From contig JBGQIB010000104.1 of assembly GCA_041498295.1 (NCBI GenBank), forward strand, positions 1 to 15,965: a DNA stretch of 15,965 nt, written 5' to 3'. Positions 6,777 to 14,371 of this stretch are shown one piece after another (position 1 is the stretch's first letter; every line of letters starts with the position of its first letter). The notes beneath the pieces are model-generated. The model was not told the DNA's origin and searched no databases. It saw only the letters and a program-made list of their open reading frames with translations. This DNA comes from VGRW01 sp041498295. GTDB taxonomy: Bacteria > Myxococcota_A > UBA9160 > SZUA-336. Both the position numbers and the translations under genes were made by a program.

Positions 6777-7373
6777 CTAAGCCCGCGGGGACGGTGAGCG
6801 AAGTTCGTCGCCGTCGATGTCGACCCAGCTGACGTTCAGTGAGACACCCCAGCTGTGCGCGCCGGGAACGACTTCGCCGAGCGCGGACAAGAGTGCGCGT
6901 TCTTTCCGCGCTCCGTCGGGCAGGATGATGTGCAAGCCGAGATCGCTCTGGTTCTCGGCGAGCCCGTGCACGAGACCGCGCAAGAGACTCACGGCGTCCT
7001 CGGCGAAGTCGATCGCGCCAGGACACGCCAGGAGCGCCGCGGGGCTGCGCATCATCAAGAGCTTCCCCGCCGCGGTGCGCATCGCGCGCAGGATCGGGCG
7101 CGAGCCGCCGCGCGGCGACGCGGAGCCGGTGCCGACCAACAACAGGCGACTCGGCGAGAGCGGCCGCGCGCCCGGCAGGAGCGCTGCTTCGCCGAGCTGT
7201 CCCGAGACGTAGCCGGAGCGCAGCTGGTCGGAGATCAAGCCGCACAGGCGCCAGTCCACGAGGCCCGCGTCGCCGCGCAGCGGGCGCTCGTCCTCGGGGA
7301 CCGGAACCAGGATCGTGTCCGCGGGCGCCTCGACGACGGAGCCCGGAAAGAGCGACAGCTCGAGGCGACTCAC
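6777..7373 (-). CDS. Stand-alone M17 aminopeptidase N-terminal-like domain protein
   Basis: 198 aa. The sequence resembles the N-terminal macro-like domain of leucyl aminopeptidases (peptidase M17-N): Asp-Glu-Arg-Pro-Leu-Arg-Gly-Asp-Ala-Gly-Leu-Val-Asp-Trp-Arg (about 27-41), then Leu-Ile-Ser-Asp-Gln-Leu-Arg-Ser-Gly and the strand Arg-Leu-Leu-Leu-Val-Gly-Thr-Gly (about 75-82). The gene stops before any metallopeptidase domain, so no zinc ligands or catalytic Lys/Arg are present, and peptidase activity is not expected. The GTG start overlaps the nusB stop in a GTGA, so translation is probably coupled. Databases carry an 'M17 family peptidase N-terminal domain-containing protein' in deltaproteobacteria, which this likely represents. 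Ligand binding or regulation through the macro-like fold is only an inference. The domain call is moderately secure; the role is unknown. Confidence 0.75.
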   Translation of the reverse strand: MSRLELSLFPGSVVEAPADTILVPVPEDERPLRGDAGLVDWRLCGLISDQLRSGYVSGQLGEAALLPGARPLSPSRLLLVGTGSASPRGGSRPILRAMRTAAGKLLMMRSPAALLACPGAIDFAEDAVSLLRGLVHGLAENQSDLGLHIILPDGARKERALLSALGEVVPGAHSWGVSLNVSWVDIDGDELRSPSPRA

Positions 7374-7819
7374 GCGTCGCTTCCGCGCTCGGCGCGCGCG
7401 TTGCGCGCGACGACGTCCAGCACGCCATTCACGAAGGCCGGCGACTTCTCGCTGGCGTAGCGGCGCGCGACTTCGACGGCTTCGTCGATCACGACTTCAG
7501 CCGGCGTCTTCGGCTCGAAGAGCAGCTCGAAAGTGGCCACGCGCAACACGTTCCGCTCGACGGCGGCGAGGCGCTCGATCTTCCAGTGCTCGCTCGCGCG
7601 CGCGATCGCGAGATCGATGTCCTTGCGGTGGTGCACGACGCCGAGACAAAGCTCGAGCGCACGCTCGCGGGCGCGCTTCGGGAGCTGGAACTCCGCGCTC
7701 ACGTTCTCGAACGCCGCACGCACGGCGTCGACGTCGACCTCGGCGGCCGAGAGGTCGGCCGCGAACAGCACTTGCAGTGCCGCCTCGCGCGCCATGCGCC
7801 GCGGACCGTGCGAGCCCAT
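7370..7819 (-). CDS. nusB: Transcription antitermination protein NusB
   Basis: All-helical RNA-binding protein that, with S10 (NusE), binds boxA RNA for antitermination on rRNA operons. 149 aa is in the usual 135-165 range. Family marks are Ala-Arg-Glu-Ala-Ala-Leu-Gln-Val-Leu-Phe-Ala-Ala-Asp near the N-terminus (about 10-22), Leu-Ala-Ala-Val-Glu-Arg-Asn-Val-Leu-Arg-Val-Ala-Thr-Phe-Glu-Leu (about 84-100), then Thr-Pro-Ala-Glu-Val-Val-Ile-Asp-Glu-Ala-Val-Glu-Val-Ala-Arg-Arg-Tyr and Phe-Val-Asn-Gly-Val-Leu-Asp. The ATG at 7817-7819 lies two bases past the ribH stop, and GGAGG about ten bases upstream supports it; ATG at 7795 is a possible later start. A longer open frame to 8029 runs through ribH and is not used. 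The ribH-nusB pairing is a classic bacterial arrangement. Confidence 0.95.
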   Translation of the reverse strand: MGSHGPRRMAREAALQVLFAADLSAAEVDVDAVRAAFENVSAEFQLPKRARERALELCLGVVHHRKDIDLAIARASEHWKIERLAAVERNVLRVATFELLFEPKTPAEVVIDEAVEVARRYASEKSPAFVNGVLDVVARNARAERGSDA

Positions 7820-7821
7820 GT

Positions 7822-8298
7822 TCAGCCGCCTCCAGCCAGAGCGCGCGCGAGGTTCACCATCTCCACCACCACTTCCGCCGCCTCGGCGCCCTTGTTGCAG
7901 CCCGGCTCGCCGGGCTTGGCCGCGCGCTCGAGCGCCTGCTCCACCGTCTCTGTGGTGAGCACGCAGAACGCGATCGGCAGGGACTCCGCCAGAGCGACTC
8001 GGCCGACGCCGTCGGTCACACCCTGACACACATACTCGAAGTGCGGCGTGTCGCCGCGCACGACCGCGCCGATCGCGACCAGGCCGTCGTAGCGGCCGGT
8101 GCGCGCAGCGGCCTGCGCCGCCAGCGGTATCTCGAAGGCGCCCGGAACCCAGAGCACGTCCAGCTCATCGCCGCCCAGCTCGACGAGCCGCGACGCGCAG
8201 CCCTCGAGGAGTCGCGCGGTGATCAAGTGATTGAAGCGCGCGACCAGCGCGGCGACGCGCAGGCCGCGCGCATCGAGTCGCGTTTCGATGGTCCGCAT
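7822..8298 (-). CDS. ribH: 6,7-dimethyl-8-ribityllumazine synthase
   Basis: Condenses 5-amino-6-ribitylamino-uracil with dihydroxybutanone phosphate in the penultimate step of riboflavin synthesis. 158 aa is normal. Diagnostic segments are Arg-Phe-Asn at 21-23, Val-Pro-Gly-Ala-Phe-Glu-Ile-Pro at 51-58, and Ile-Gly-Ala-Val-Val-Arg-Gly-Asp-Thr-Pro-His-Phe-Glu-Tyr-Val with catalytic His86. The late Cys-Asn-Lys-Gly-Ala-Glu-Ala-Ala corresponds to the family's Asn-Lys-Gly-x-Glu-Ala-Ala. ATG 8296-8298 is preceded by AAGAAG; an open frame further upstream overlaps ribD and was rejected. It lies ten bases after ribD and directly before nusB. ribE and ribBA, usually found between ribD and ribH, are absent here. 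Confidence 0.97.
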   Translation of the reverse strand: MRTIETRLDARGLRVAALVARFNHLITARLLEGCASRLVELGGDELDVLWVPGAFEIPLAAQAAARTGRYDGLVAIGAVVRGDTPHFEYVCQGVTDGVGRVALAESLPIAFCVLTTETVEQALERAAKPGEPGCNKGAEAAEVVVEMVNLARALAGGG

Positions 8299-8308
8299 GT
8301 TCAGCTTC

Positions 8309-9409
8309 TTACCACTCCGCGGTGACGTGCAGATCGGGTCCGAGACGATGCCACGAGAGACGCGCGGGGCGAAGCGCATCCACGAGTCGCGCGACGCCGA
8401 GCTGCCCGAGCACCGGCACACCGTCGGCCCCAATGAGTAACGGAGCCAGGAAGAAATGCATGCGGTCGACGAGGCGCGCGCGCAGTAGCGCGGCGGCCAG
8501 GCCTCCCCCGCCCTCGACCAGGAGATCGCCGACGCCCAGCCGGCCGAGCTCGCGCCACGCTGCGCCGAGCTCGAGGTGGCCGGCGCGCGCGTGGACTTCG
8601 ACGACGCGCGCGCCCGCGCGCTCGAGGCGCGCTCGGCGTCTCGGCGCGGCGCGCGGCGCGCACAGGATCCACGCGGAACCTGGGTGTTCTGGGTCGAGCA
8701 GCCGTGCGCTCGGCGGCGTGCGCAGGCCCGAGTCGATCGCGATGCGCAGCGGCTGGTGCACGACGCGCGCGCCGCGCCGCGCGCGGAGCTCGGGATCGTC
8801 CGCGAGCACCGTGCCGGAGCCCACGGCGACGGCGTCGACGCGCGCGCGCAGCGCGTGCACGAAGGCGCGCGCGGCGGGGCTCGTGAGCCAGCGTGACTCG
8901 CCGCGCGCGGTCGCGATGCGCCCGTCGAGGCTCGCGGCGAGCTTCAGCGTCGTGAACGGACGGCCGCGCAGCACGCGCGAGAGGAAGCCCTCGTGGAGGC
9001 GCGCGCACGCATCCGCCTCGACCCCGACGGAGACGTCGATGCCCGCGCGGCGCAGCTGGCGAACGCTGTCGCCCGCGGTGCGCGGGTCGGGATCGATCAT
9101 GCCGATCACGACGCGGCGCGGGCGCGCGGCAATCAGCGCGTCGACACAGGGCGGTGTACGCCCGAAGTGCGCGCACGGCTCGAGGGTCACGTAGAGCGTC
9201 GAGCCACGGGCGGCGGCGCCCGCGCGCGCCAAGGCGCGCGCCTCGGCGTGAGGCACGCCGCCGTCCGCGGTGCGCGCGCGCGCGAGCACGCGGCCGCCCT
9301 TCACGACGAGCGCGCCGACGCACGGGTTCGGCGCGGTGCGCCCGCGGCCACGCGCCGCGAGCTGCAGCGCCGCGCGCATCCGCGCGCCGTCGCCCTCGGA
9401 CTCAGTCAC
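8309..9409 (-). CDS. ribD: RibD, bifunctional pyrimidine deaminase/reductase of riboflavin synthesis
   Basis: 366 aa, two domains. The deaminase domain (about 1-145) has the zinc site His54-Ala-Glu56 and Pro-Cys79...Pro-Pro-Cys88, preceded by Thr-Ala-Pro-Asn-Pro-Cys-Val-Gly at 25-32. The NADPH-dependent reductase domain (about 150-366) has Leu-Lys-Leu-Ala-Ala-Ser-Leu-Asp-Gly-Arg-Ile-Ala at 155-166, Gly-Ser-Gly-Thr-Val-Leu-Ala-Asp-Asp-Pro, and Leu-Leu-Val-Glu-Gly-Gly near the C-terminus. Together they carry out the second and third steps from GTP. The GTG start at 9407-9409 overlaps the nrdR stop by eight bases, indicating coupling; its Shine-Dalgarno is weak, but the N-terminus aligns with the family (Met-Arg-Ala-Ala-Leu-Gln-Leu-Ala). 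A longer frame to 9463 runs inside nrdR and was not used. Confidence 0.96.
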   Translation of the reverse strand: MTESEGDGARMRAALQLAARGRGRTAPNPCVGALVVKGGRVLARARTADGGVPHAEARALARAGAAARGSTLYVTLEPCAHFGRTPPCVDALIAARPRRVVIGMIDPDPRTAGDSVRQLRRAGIDVSVGVEADACARLHEGFLSRVLRGRPFTTLKLAASLDGRIATARGESRWLTSPAARAFVHALRARVDAVAVGSGTVLADDPELRARRGARVVHQPLRIAIDSGLRTPPSARLLDPEHPGSAWILCAPRAAPRRRARLERAGARVVEVHARAGHLELGAAWRELGRLGVGDLLVEGGGGLAAALLRARLVDRMHFFLAPLLIGADGVPVLGQLGVARLVDALRPARLSWHRLGPDLHVTAEW

Positions 9410-9863
9410 CGTCTTTGGGTGCCAGATCGTCCATGGCGTTGCGGAAATCCTCGATCGTGCCAAAGCCGAGATACACCGACATGAAGCGCAGCCACGCGAC
9501 CGGATCGAGCGCGCGCAGCTCGGCCTGAACCTCGTCGCCGATGCGCGTGCTCGCGATCTCGCGCTCGCCGCCGTCGAGGATCACGCGCTCGATGCGCACG
9601 ACCGCTTGCTCGATCGCATCCACCGAGACCGGGCGCTTCTGACAGGCTTTCTGAATCCCGGTGATGATCTTCAAGCGGTCGAAGATCTCGCGCCGCGCGT
9701 CGCGCTTCACGACCATCGGGAAGAGGTCCTCGATGCGCTCGTACGTGGTGAAGCGGCGCCCGCACTCCGAGCACTCCCGGCGCCGTCGCTTCACGGCCGC
9801 GTCGCGCTGATTCCGCGCATCGATCACCTTCGTGTCGGGGTGATCGCAGAAGGGGCAGCGCAC
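9402..9863 (-). CDS. nrdR: Transcriptional repressor NrdR
   Basis: Zinc-ribbon/ATP-cone repressor that senses dATP and ATP and represses ribonucleotide reductase genes through NrdR boxes. 153 aa is typical. The N-terminal zinc ribbon has Cys3, Cys6, Cys31 and Cys34, with MRCPFCDHPDTKVIDAR and Arg-Arg-Arg-Arg-Glu-Cys. Thr-Thr-Tyr-Glu-Arg (39-43) leads into the ATP-cone (about 49-139). The start is GTG at 9861-9863, because Cys3 must be within two residues of the N-terminus in this family. It sits 12 bases after the glyA stop and overlaps ribD by eight bases. The glyA-nrdR-ribD order is common in bacteria. No ribonucleotide reductase gene lies in the window, so its targets are elsewhere. Confidence 0.97.
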   Translation of the reverse strand: MRCPFCDHPDTKVIDARNQRDAAVKRRRRECSECGRRFTTYERIEDLFPMVVKRDARREIFDRLKIITGIQKACQKRPVSVDAIEQAVVRIERVILDGGEREIASTRIGDEVQAELRALDPVAWLRFMSVYLGFGTIEDFRNAMDDLAPKDGD

Positions 9864-9875
9864 CGTTGTCGCCCG

Positions 9876-11120
9876 TCAGACCGGTGAGCTGTACGGCAGC
9901 GGGAAGCCGCCTGCGAGCTCGGCGACTTCGCCGCGGATCTTGGCGATGCGCGCCGTGTCGTCGGGCCGCTCCAGCACGTCGGCGATCCAAGCGCCGATGC
10001 GCTTCATCTCCGGCTCGCGCATGCCGCGCGTGGTGACTGCGGGCGTGCCGACGCGCAGCCCGCTCGTGAGCCAGGGCGAGCGCTTCTCGCCGGGCACGGT
10101 GCTCTTCGAAGTCGTGATGCCCGCCTTGTCGAGCGTGTCCTGCGCTTTCTTGCCCGAGACCCCGCCCTCGCCGAAGTCGATCACGAACAGGTGGTTGTCG
10201 GTGCCGCCGGAGACGAGTCGCAGGCCGCGGGCCGCGACGGCTTCAGCGAGCACGCGCGAATTGCGCACGATCTGCGCGGCGTAGTCCTTGAACTCGGGGC
10301 GCGCGGCCTCGGCGAAGGCGACTGCCTTGCCCGCGATCACGTGCATGAGCGGCCCGCCCTGAGTGAGTGGAAAGATCGCCTTGTCGATGGCTTCCGCGAA
10401 GTTCTGGTTGCAGAGGATCAAGCCACCGCGCGGACCGCGCAGTGTCTTGTGCGTGGTGGTCGTGACGATCCCGGCGTGCCCGACCGGCGACGGGTGCACG
10501 CCCGCCGCGACCAGCCCCGCGATGTGCGCGATGTCCGCGAACAGCACCGCTCCGACCTCGCGCGCGATCGCGCCGAAAGCCTCGAAGTCGATCGTGCGCG
10601 GATAGGCGCTGTAGCCGGTCTGGATCATCTTCGGCCGGTGCTGGCGCGCGAGCGCGCGCACCTGGTCGTAGTCGATGCGCTGGTCGACCGGCGAGACGCC
10701 GTAGCGCACGAACTCGAAGAACTTGCCCGAGAAGTTCACCGGCGAGCCATGGGTCAGGTGGCCGCCGTGCGAGAGCTCCATGCCGAGAATCTTGTCGCCC
10801 GGCTCGAGCACGGCGAAGTACGCGGCCAGGTTCGCGCCGGAGCCGGAGTGCGGCTGCACGTTCGCATGGTCGCAGCCGAACAGCCGCTTCGCGCGCTCGA
10901 TCGCGAGCGCTTCGACCTCGTCGATGAATTCGCAGCCGCCGTAGTAGCGCTTGCCGATGTAGCCCTCGGCGTACTTGTTGGTGAGCGCGGTGCCGACCGC
11001 TTCGAGCACGGCGGGCGAGGTGAAGTTCTCGCTCGCGATCAGCTCGAGCCCGGTCTGCTGGCGTTCGACCTCGCGCGCGATCGATGCGGCGACCTCAGGG
11101 TCCGCGTGTCGGAGCTTCAC
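9876..11120 (-). CDS. glyA: Serine hydroxymethyltransferase
   Basis: PLP enzyme interconverting serine and glycine with tetrahydrofolate, the main source of one-carbon units. 414 aa is standard. Near the N-terminus is Leu-Glu-Leu-Ile-Ala-Ser-Glu-Asn-Phe (25-33); the Tyr-Ala-Glu-Gly-Tyr-Ile-Gly-Lys-Arg-Tyr-Tyr-Gly-Gly segment is at 50-62; Asp196 and His199 of the cofactor site lie in Phe-Ala-Asp-Ile-Ala-His. The Schiff-base Lys225 is in Thr-Thr-Thr-Thr-His-Lys-Thr-Leu-Arg-Gly-Pro-Arg. The start is GTG 11118-11120 with GGAGGA at 11126-11131 and 5-base spacing. It follows fabF by 16 bases. The presence of glyA after the fab genes fits a housekeeping operon serving growth. Confidence 0.98.
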   Translation of the reverse strand: MKLRHADPEVAASIAREVERQQTGLELIASENFTSPAVLEAVGTALTNKYAEGYIGKRYYGGCEFIDEVEALAIERAKRLFGCDHANVQPHSGSGANLAAYFAVLEPGDKILGMELSHGGHLTHGSPVNFSGKFFEFVRYGVSPVDQRIDYDQVRALARQHRPKMIQTGYSAYPRTIDFEAFGAIAREVGAVLFADIAHIAGLVAAGVHPSPVGHAGIVTTTTHKTLRGPRGGLILCNQNFAEAIDKAIFPLTQGGPLMHVIAGKAVAFAEAARPEFKDYAAQIVRNSRVLAEAVAARGLRLVSGGTDNHLFVIDFGEGGVSGKKAQDTLDKAGITTSKSTVPGEKRSPWLTSGLRVGTPAVTTRGMREPEMKRIGAWIADVLERPDDTARIAKIRGEVAELAGGFPLPYSSPV

Positions 11121-11136
11121 GAGCGTCCTCCAGTTC

Positions 11137-12408
11137 CTACTCGCGCTCGTAGCGCGCGATGGCCAACGTGCCGTTCGTTCCGCCGAACCCGAACGAGTTC
11201 GAGAGCGCGACGCGCACCGGCGCCTCGCGCATCGTGTTGGGCACGTAGTCGAGATCGCACTCCGGGTCGGGGTCCGTCAAGTTGATCGTGGGCGGGAGCT
11301 TGCCCTGGGCGACGCTGAGCGCGGTGAAGATGGCCTCGATGCCGCCCGCGCCGCCGAGCGCGTGGCCGGTCATCGACTTCGTCGACGACAAGGCGAGCTT
11401 CCGCGCGTGCGCGCCGAACACCTTCTTGACGGCGAGGGTCTCGGTCTTGTCGTTGAGCTCCGTGCTCGTGCCGTGCGCGTTGATGTAGCCGATGTCCTCG
11501 GGCGCGAGGCCGCCGTCGCGCAGCGCCGCGCGCATCGAGAGCTGCGCGCCGATGCCGTCTTCGGGCGGCGCGGTCATGTGATTGGCGTCGCCCGACATCC
11601 CGTAGCCGACCACCTCGGCGTGAATGCGCGCGCCGCGCGCGAGCGCGTGCTCGAGTGTCTCGAGTACGACGACGCCGCCCGCTTCCGCGATCACGAAGCC
11701 GTCTCGGCCGCGGTCGAACGGGCGGCTCGCGCGCTGCGGATCGTCGTTGCGCGTGGAGAGCGCGCGCATCGCTGCGAAGCCCGCGACACCGAGCCGGTTC
11801 ACCGGCGCCTCGACGCCGCCCGCGATCATCACGTCCGCGTCGCCGCGCTGCAGGATCCGGAACGCATCGCCGATCGCGTGCGTCCCCGTCGTGCAGGCAG
11901 TCACGACGCAGCTGTTCGGCCCGCGCGCGCCGTAGCGAATCGAAACGATGCCGGACGACATGTTGGCGATCGCGTACGGCACGAAGAATGGCGAGATGCG
12001 CCGCGGCCCGCGCGTGACCAGCGCTTCGCAGTTGTCGAGCATCGTTTGCAGTCCCGCGATGCCGGAGCCGATCAGAACGCCGGTGCGCTCCGAGCGCTCG
12101 GGCGGGACGACCCAGCCGGAGTCTCTGACTGCTTCGACGGCGGCGGCCATCGCGAACTGCAGGACGCGGTCGTAGCGGCGCGCGTCCTTCTTATCGAGGA
12201 CCGTCTCGGGGTCGAAGCCCTTGACCTGCGCGCCGAACCTCACCGACAGATCCGCGGTTTCGAAGCCGACCAGCGGCGCGACGCCGGAGACACCTTTGAG
12301 CAGCGCGTTCCAGCTGGTCGCGACGTCGTTCCCGAGCGGATTCACCGTGCCCATGCCGGTGATCACGACTCGGTTCAGCTCGATCGTGCGCGAGCGGAGG
12401 CGCTGCAT
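11137..12408 (-). CDS. fabF: 3-oxoacyl-ACP synthase II (FabF)
   Basis: Elongating condensing enzyme of type II fatty acid synthesis: joins malonyl-ACP to acyl-ACP. 423 aa. The N-terminus Arg-Val-Val-Ile-Thr-Gly-Met-Gly at 13-20 is standard. The active site Cys172 is in Thr-Ala-Cys-Thr-Thr-Gly-Thr-His-Ala-Ile, with His312 in Ala-His-Gly-Thr-Ser-Thr and Lys344/His349 in Ser-Thr-Lys-Ser-Met-Thr-Gly-His. The Cys-His-His triad of a decarboxylating synthase is therefore complete. The C-terminal Asn-Ser-Phe-Gly-Phe-Gly-Gly-Thr-Asn is conserved. The ATG at 12406-12408 is five bases after the acpP stop; a purine-rich GGAAGGGA lies about 13 bases upstream. An ATG-initiated N-terminus of eleven residues before the usual start is present; Leu11 (codon not Met) means a shorter start is unlikely. 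Confidence 0.97.
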   Translation of the reverse strand: MQRLRSRTIELNRVVITGMGTVNPLGNDVATSWNALLKGVSGVAPLVGFETADLSVRFGAQVKGFDPETVLDKKDARRYDRVLQFAMAAAVEAVRDSGWVVPPERSERTGVLIGSGIAGLQTMLDNCEALVTRGPRRISPFFVPYAIANMSSGIVSIRYGARGPNSCVVTACTTGTHAIGDAFRILQRGDADVMIAGGVEAPVNRLGVAGFAAMRALSTRNDDPQRASRPFDRGRDGFVIAEAGGVVVLETLEHALARGARIHAEVVGYGMSGDANHMTAPPEDGIGAQLSMRAALRDGGLAPEDIGYINAHGTSTELNDKTETLAVKKVFGAHARKLALSSTKSMTGHALGGAGGIEAIFTALSVAQGKLPPTINLTDPDPECDLDYVPNTMREAPVRVALSNSFGFGGTNGTLAIARYERE

Positions 12409-12413
12409 CGGAC

Positions 12414-12659
12414 TCAGTCGTCCCTTCCCGCCGTGCGCTCTTCGACGTAGTTGATCGCGTCGGCGATGCTCTGCATGCGCTCGGCGTCCTCGTCCGGGAT
12501 CTCGAGCCCGAACTCTTCCTCGATCGCCATCACCAGCTCGACGATGTCGAGTGAGTCGGCGCCGAGATCGTCGATGAACGACGCCTCCGGCACGACTTCC
12601 TCGGCGGTGACGCCGAGCTGCTCGACGATGATCTCTCGAATCTTGTCCTCGACCGCCAT
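12414..12659 (-). CDS. acpP: Acyl carrier protein
   Basis: Carries growing acyl chains on 4'-phosphopantetheine. 81 aa, acidic four-helix protein. The attachment Ser36 is in Gly-Ala-Asp-Ser-Leu-Asp, followed by Ile-Val-Glu-Leu-Val-Met-Ala-Ile-Glu-Glu-Glu-Phe, the helix II recognition face. It opens at ATG 12657-12659, overlapping the fabG TAA by one base (TAATG), with a G-rich stretch about eleven bases upstream as Shine-Dalgarno. A longer open frame in the same register runs into fabG and was rejected because the conserved ACP starts at the Met used here. It sits between fabG and fabF, the usual place. Confidence 0.98.
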   Translation of the reverse strand: MAVEDKIREIIVEQLGVTAEEVVPEASFIDDLGADSLDIVELVMAIEEEFGLEIPDEDAERMQSIADAINYVEERTAGRDD

Positions 12660-13408
12660 TAGTCCAAGCCCCCGTTCACGTGGATCACTTGCCCGGTCAC
12701 GTACGCAGCGGCGTCGCCCGCCAGGAAGCGCACGACGCTTGCGACGTCCTCGGCTGACCCGAGTCGGCCGAGCGGGATTCTCTCGATGAGCGCGCTCTTC
12801 GCCTGCTCGGGCAGATTGCGCGTCATGTCGGTGTCGATGAAGCCGGGCGCGACTGCGTTCACGGTGACGTTTCGGCTGCCGAGCTCGCGAGAGAGAGAGC
12901 GAGTCAGCGCCTCGAGGCCGCCCTTGCTCGCCGCGTAGTTGCTCTGGCCCGCGTTCCCCATCTCGGCGACCACCGAGGACAGATTGATGATGCGCCCGTG
13001 GCGTTGCTTCACCATCGGCTTCGCCACCGCACGACACACGCTCCACGCGCCGCGCAGATTGGTGGCGATCACGGCGTCGAAGTCCTCGGGCTTCATGCGC
13101 AGGATCAGCTGATCGCGCGCGACGCCGGCGTTGTTCACGGCGATGTCGATGCGCCCGTGTTCCTGAAGGATCGAGGCCACCAGCGCCTCCACGGCGGCGT
13201 GATCGGCGACGTCGCAGCGGACCGCGCGCCCGCGCCCACCCGCTTCCACGAGCGCCTTCTCGGTGTCGCGCGCGGCATCGGCGTTCGAGACGTAAGTGAA
13301 CACGACCTGCGCGCCCGCGCGCGCGAGCTCGAGCGCGATGGCGCGCCCGATGCCGCGCGATCCGCCGGTGACGAGCGCGACGCGCTCGGCGAGCGACGAG
13401 TCACTCAT
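12659..13408 (-). CDS. fabG: 3-oxoacyl-ACP reductase (FabG)
   Basis: NADPH-dependent short-chain dehydrogenase/reductase that reduces 3-oxoacyl-ACP. 249 aa. The cofactor motif Thr-Gly-Gly-Ser-Arg-Gly-Ile-Gly is at 14-21, Asn-Asn-Ala-Gly at 92-95, catalytic Ser145 in Asn-Leu-Ser-Ser-Val-Val, and Tyr158/Lys162 in Asn-Tyr-Ala-Ala-Ser-Lys-Gly-Gly. Arg20, following the Gly-rich loop, is consistent with NADPH preference. The C-terminus Val-Ile-His-Val-Asn-Gly-Gly-Leu fits FabG rather than generic SDRs, and so does its place between fabD and acpP. The ATG 13406-13408 overlaps the fabD stop as ATGA and has GGAGG at 13416-13420, 7 bases away. Confidence 0.97.
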   Translation of the reverse strand: MSDSSLAERVALVTGGSRGIGRAIALELARAGAQVVFTYVSNADAARDTEKALVEAGGRGRAVRCDVADHAAVEALVASILQEHGRIDIAVNNAGVARDQLILRMKPEDFDAVIATNLRGAWSVCRAVAKPMVKQRHGRIINLSSVVAEMGNAGQSNYAASKGGLEALTRSLSRELGSRNVTVNAVAPGFIDTDMTRNLPEQAKSALIERIPLGRLGSAEDVASVVRFLAGDAAAYVTGQVIHVNGGLD

Positions 13409-14340
13409 GCCGTGACCTCCGCCGCGCGCGCCAGCGCGGCGTCGAGGTCCTCGAGCTTCTCGACGTTCGCGCGCCCCAGCGCCCGATCGATCCTCGCGGC
13501 GAATCCCGAGAGTACCTTGCCGGGCCCGAGCTCGAGCTGGAGACGCGCGCCCGCGCCGATCAGCGTGTGCACGCAGTCGACCCAGCGCACCGGCGCGCAG
13601 ACTTGCGCGCGCAGTCGCGCGCGCGCGTCGGCGGCCGTCGTGTACGGCTTGGCGTCGACGTTGGAAACCACCGGGATGCGCAGGTCTCGAAACGCGGCCG
13701 CACCGAGCTCGGGGGTGAGCTTCTCCATCGCGCTCGCCATGAGCTCGCAGTGGAAGGGCGCCGACACGTCGAGCGGGATGACTCGCTTCGCGCCGCCGGC
13801 GAGCAGCGCTTCGCTCGCCGCCAACACCGAAGTGCGTCGCCCGGCGATCACGGTCTGCGCCGGGGAGTTGAAGTTCGCCGGCGCGACGACGCCGGGTGTC
13901 CCCGCGCAGATGCGCGCGATCGTGTCCGGGTCCGAGCCGAGCACGGCCGCCATCGCGCCCTCGCCTTCCGGAACCGCCTCCTGCATCAGCGCTCCGCGCC
14001 GGCGCACGAGCCGCACCGCGTCGCCGAGCGGCAAGCCGCCGGCCGCGACCAGCGCCGAATACTCGCCGAGGCTGTGGCCCGCGAACAGCACCGGCGGTTT
14101 GCCGAGGCGCGGCTCGACTACGCGCCAGATCGCGATCGACGCGGCCAGCACCGCGGGCTGCGTGATCTCGGTGCGCGCGAGCTCGCTCTCGGGCCCGCGC
14201 TCGATGCGCTCGAGGAGGCCGCCGCCGAACGCTGCTTCCGCCTCGTCGAGAGCCGCGCGCGCTTCCCCGTAACTCCGGGCGAAGTCGGTCGCCATGCCGA
14301 CGGCCTGAGAGCCCTGTCCGGGGAAGACGACTGCGAGCAT
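13405..14340 (-). CDS. fabD: Malonyl CoA-ACP transacylase (FabD)
   Basis: Transfers malonyl from CoA to ACP, supplying the elongation substrate. 311 aa, standard. Family motifs are Phe-Pro-Gly-Gln-Gly-Ser-Gln at 6-12, Gly-His-Ser-Leu-Gly-Glu-Tyr-Ser-Ala with nucleophile Ser90, Arg115 in Arg-Arg-Arg-Gly-Ala-Leu-Met-Gln, and catalytic His197 in Ser-Ala-Pro-Phe-His. The start is ATG 14338-14340, which places Leu-Ala-Val-Val-Phe-Pro-Gly-Gln at the N-terminus as in homologues; no Shine-Dalgarno is obvious. An open frame to 14442 overlaps rpmF and was not used. rpmF lies 31 bases upstream; plsX and fabH, which usually come between, are missing. Confidence 0.97.
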   Translation of the reverse strand: MLAVVFPGQGSQAVGMATDFARSYGEARAALDEAEAAFGGGLLERIERGPESELARTEITQPAVLAASIAIWRVVEPRLGKPPVLFAGHSLGEYSALVAAGGLPLGDAVRLVRRRGALMQEAVPEGEGAMAAVLGSDPDTIARICAGTPGVVAPANFNSPAQTVIAGRRTSVLAASEALLAGGAKRVIPLDVSAPFHCELMASAMEKLTPELGAAAFRDLRIPVVSNVDAKPYTTAADARARLRAQVCAPVRWVDCVHTLIGAGARLQLELGPGKVLSGFAARIDRALGRANVEKLEDLDAALARAAEVTA

Positions 14341-14371
14341 CGCGCGGGCGTTCGGTGCGGCCGCAGGCGAC

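Noticed and set aside
7820..8029. N-terminal extension of nusB
   Set aside because: The extension overlaps ribH completely; the conserved NusB begins just after the ribH stop with a Shine-Dalgarno.
8299..8433. N-terminal extension of ribH
   Set aside because: It lies within the 3' end of ribD. The ATG at 8298 has AAGAAG upstream and gives a normal length.
10975..12450. 491-codon plus-strand open frame
   Set aside because: Antisense to fabF and glyA, which are unambiguous; composition is that of a shadow frame.
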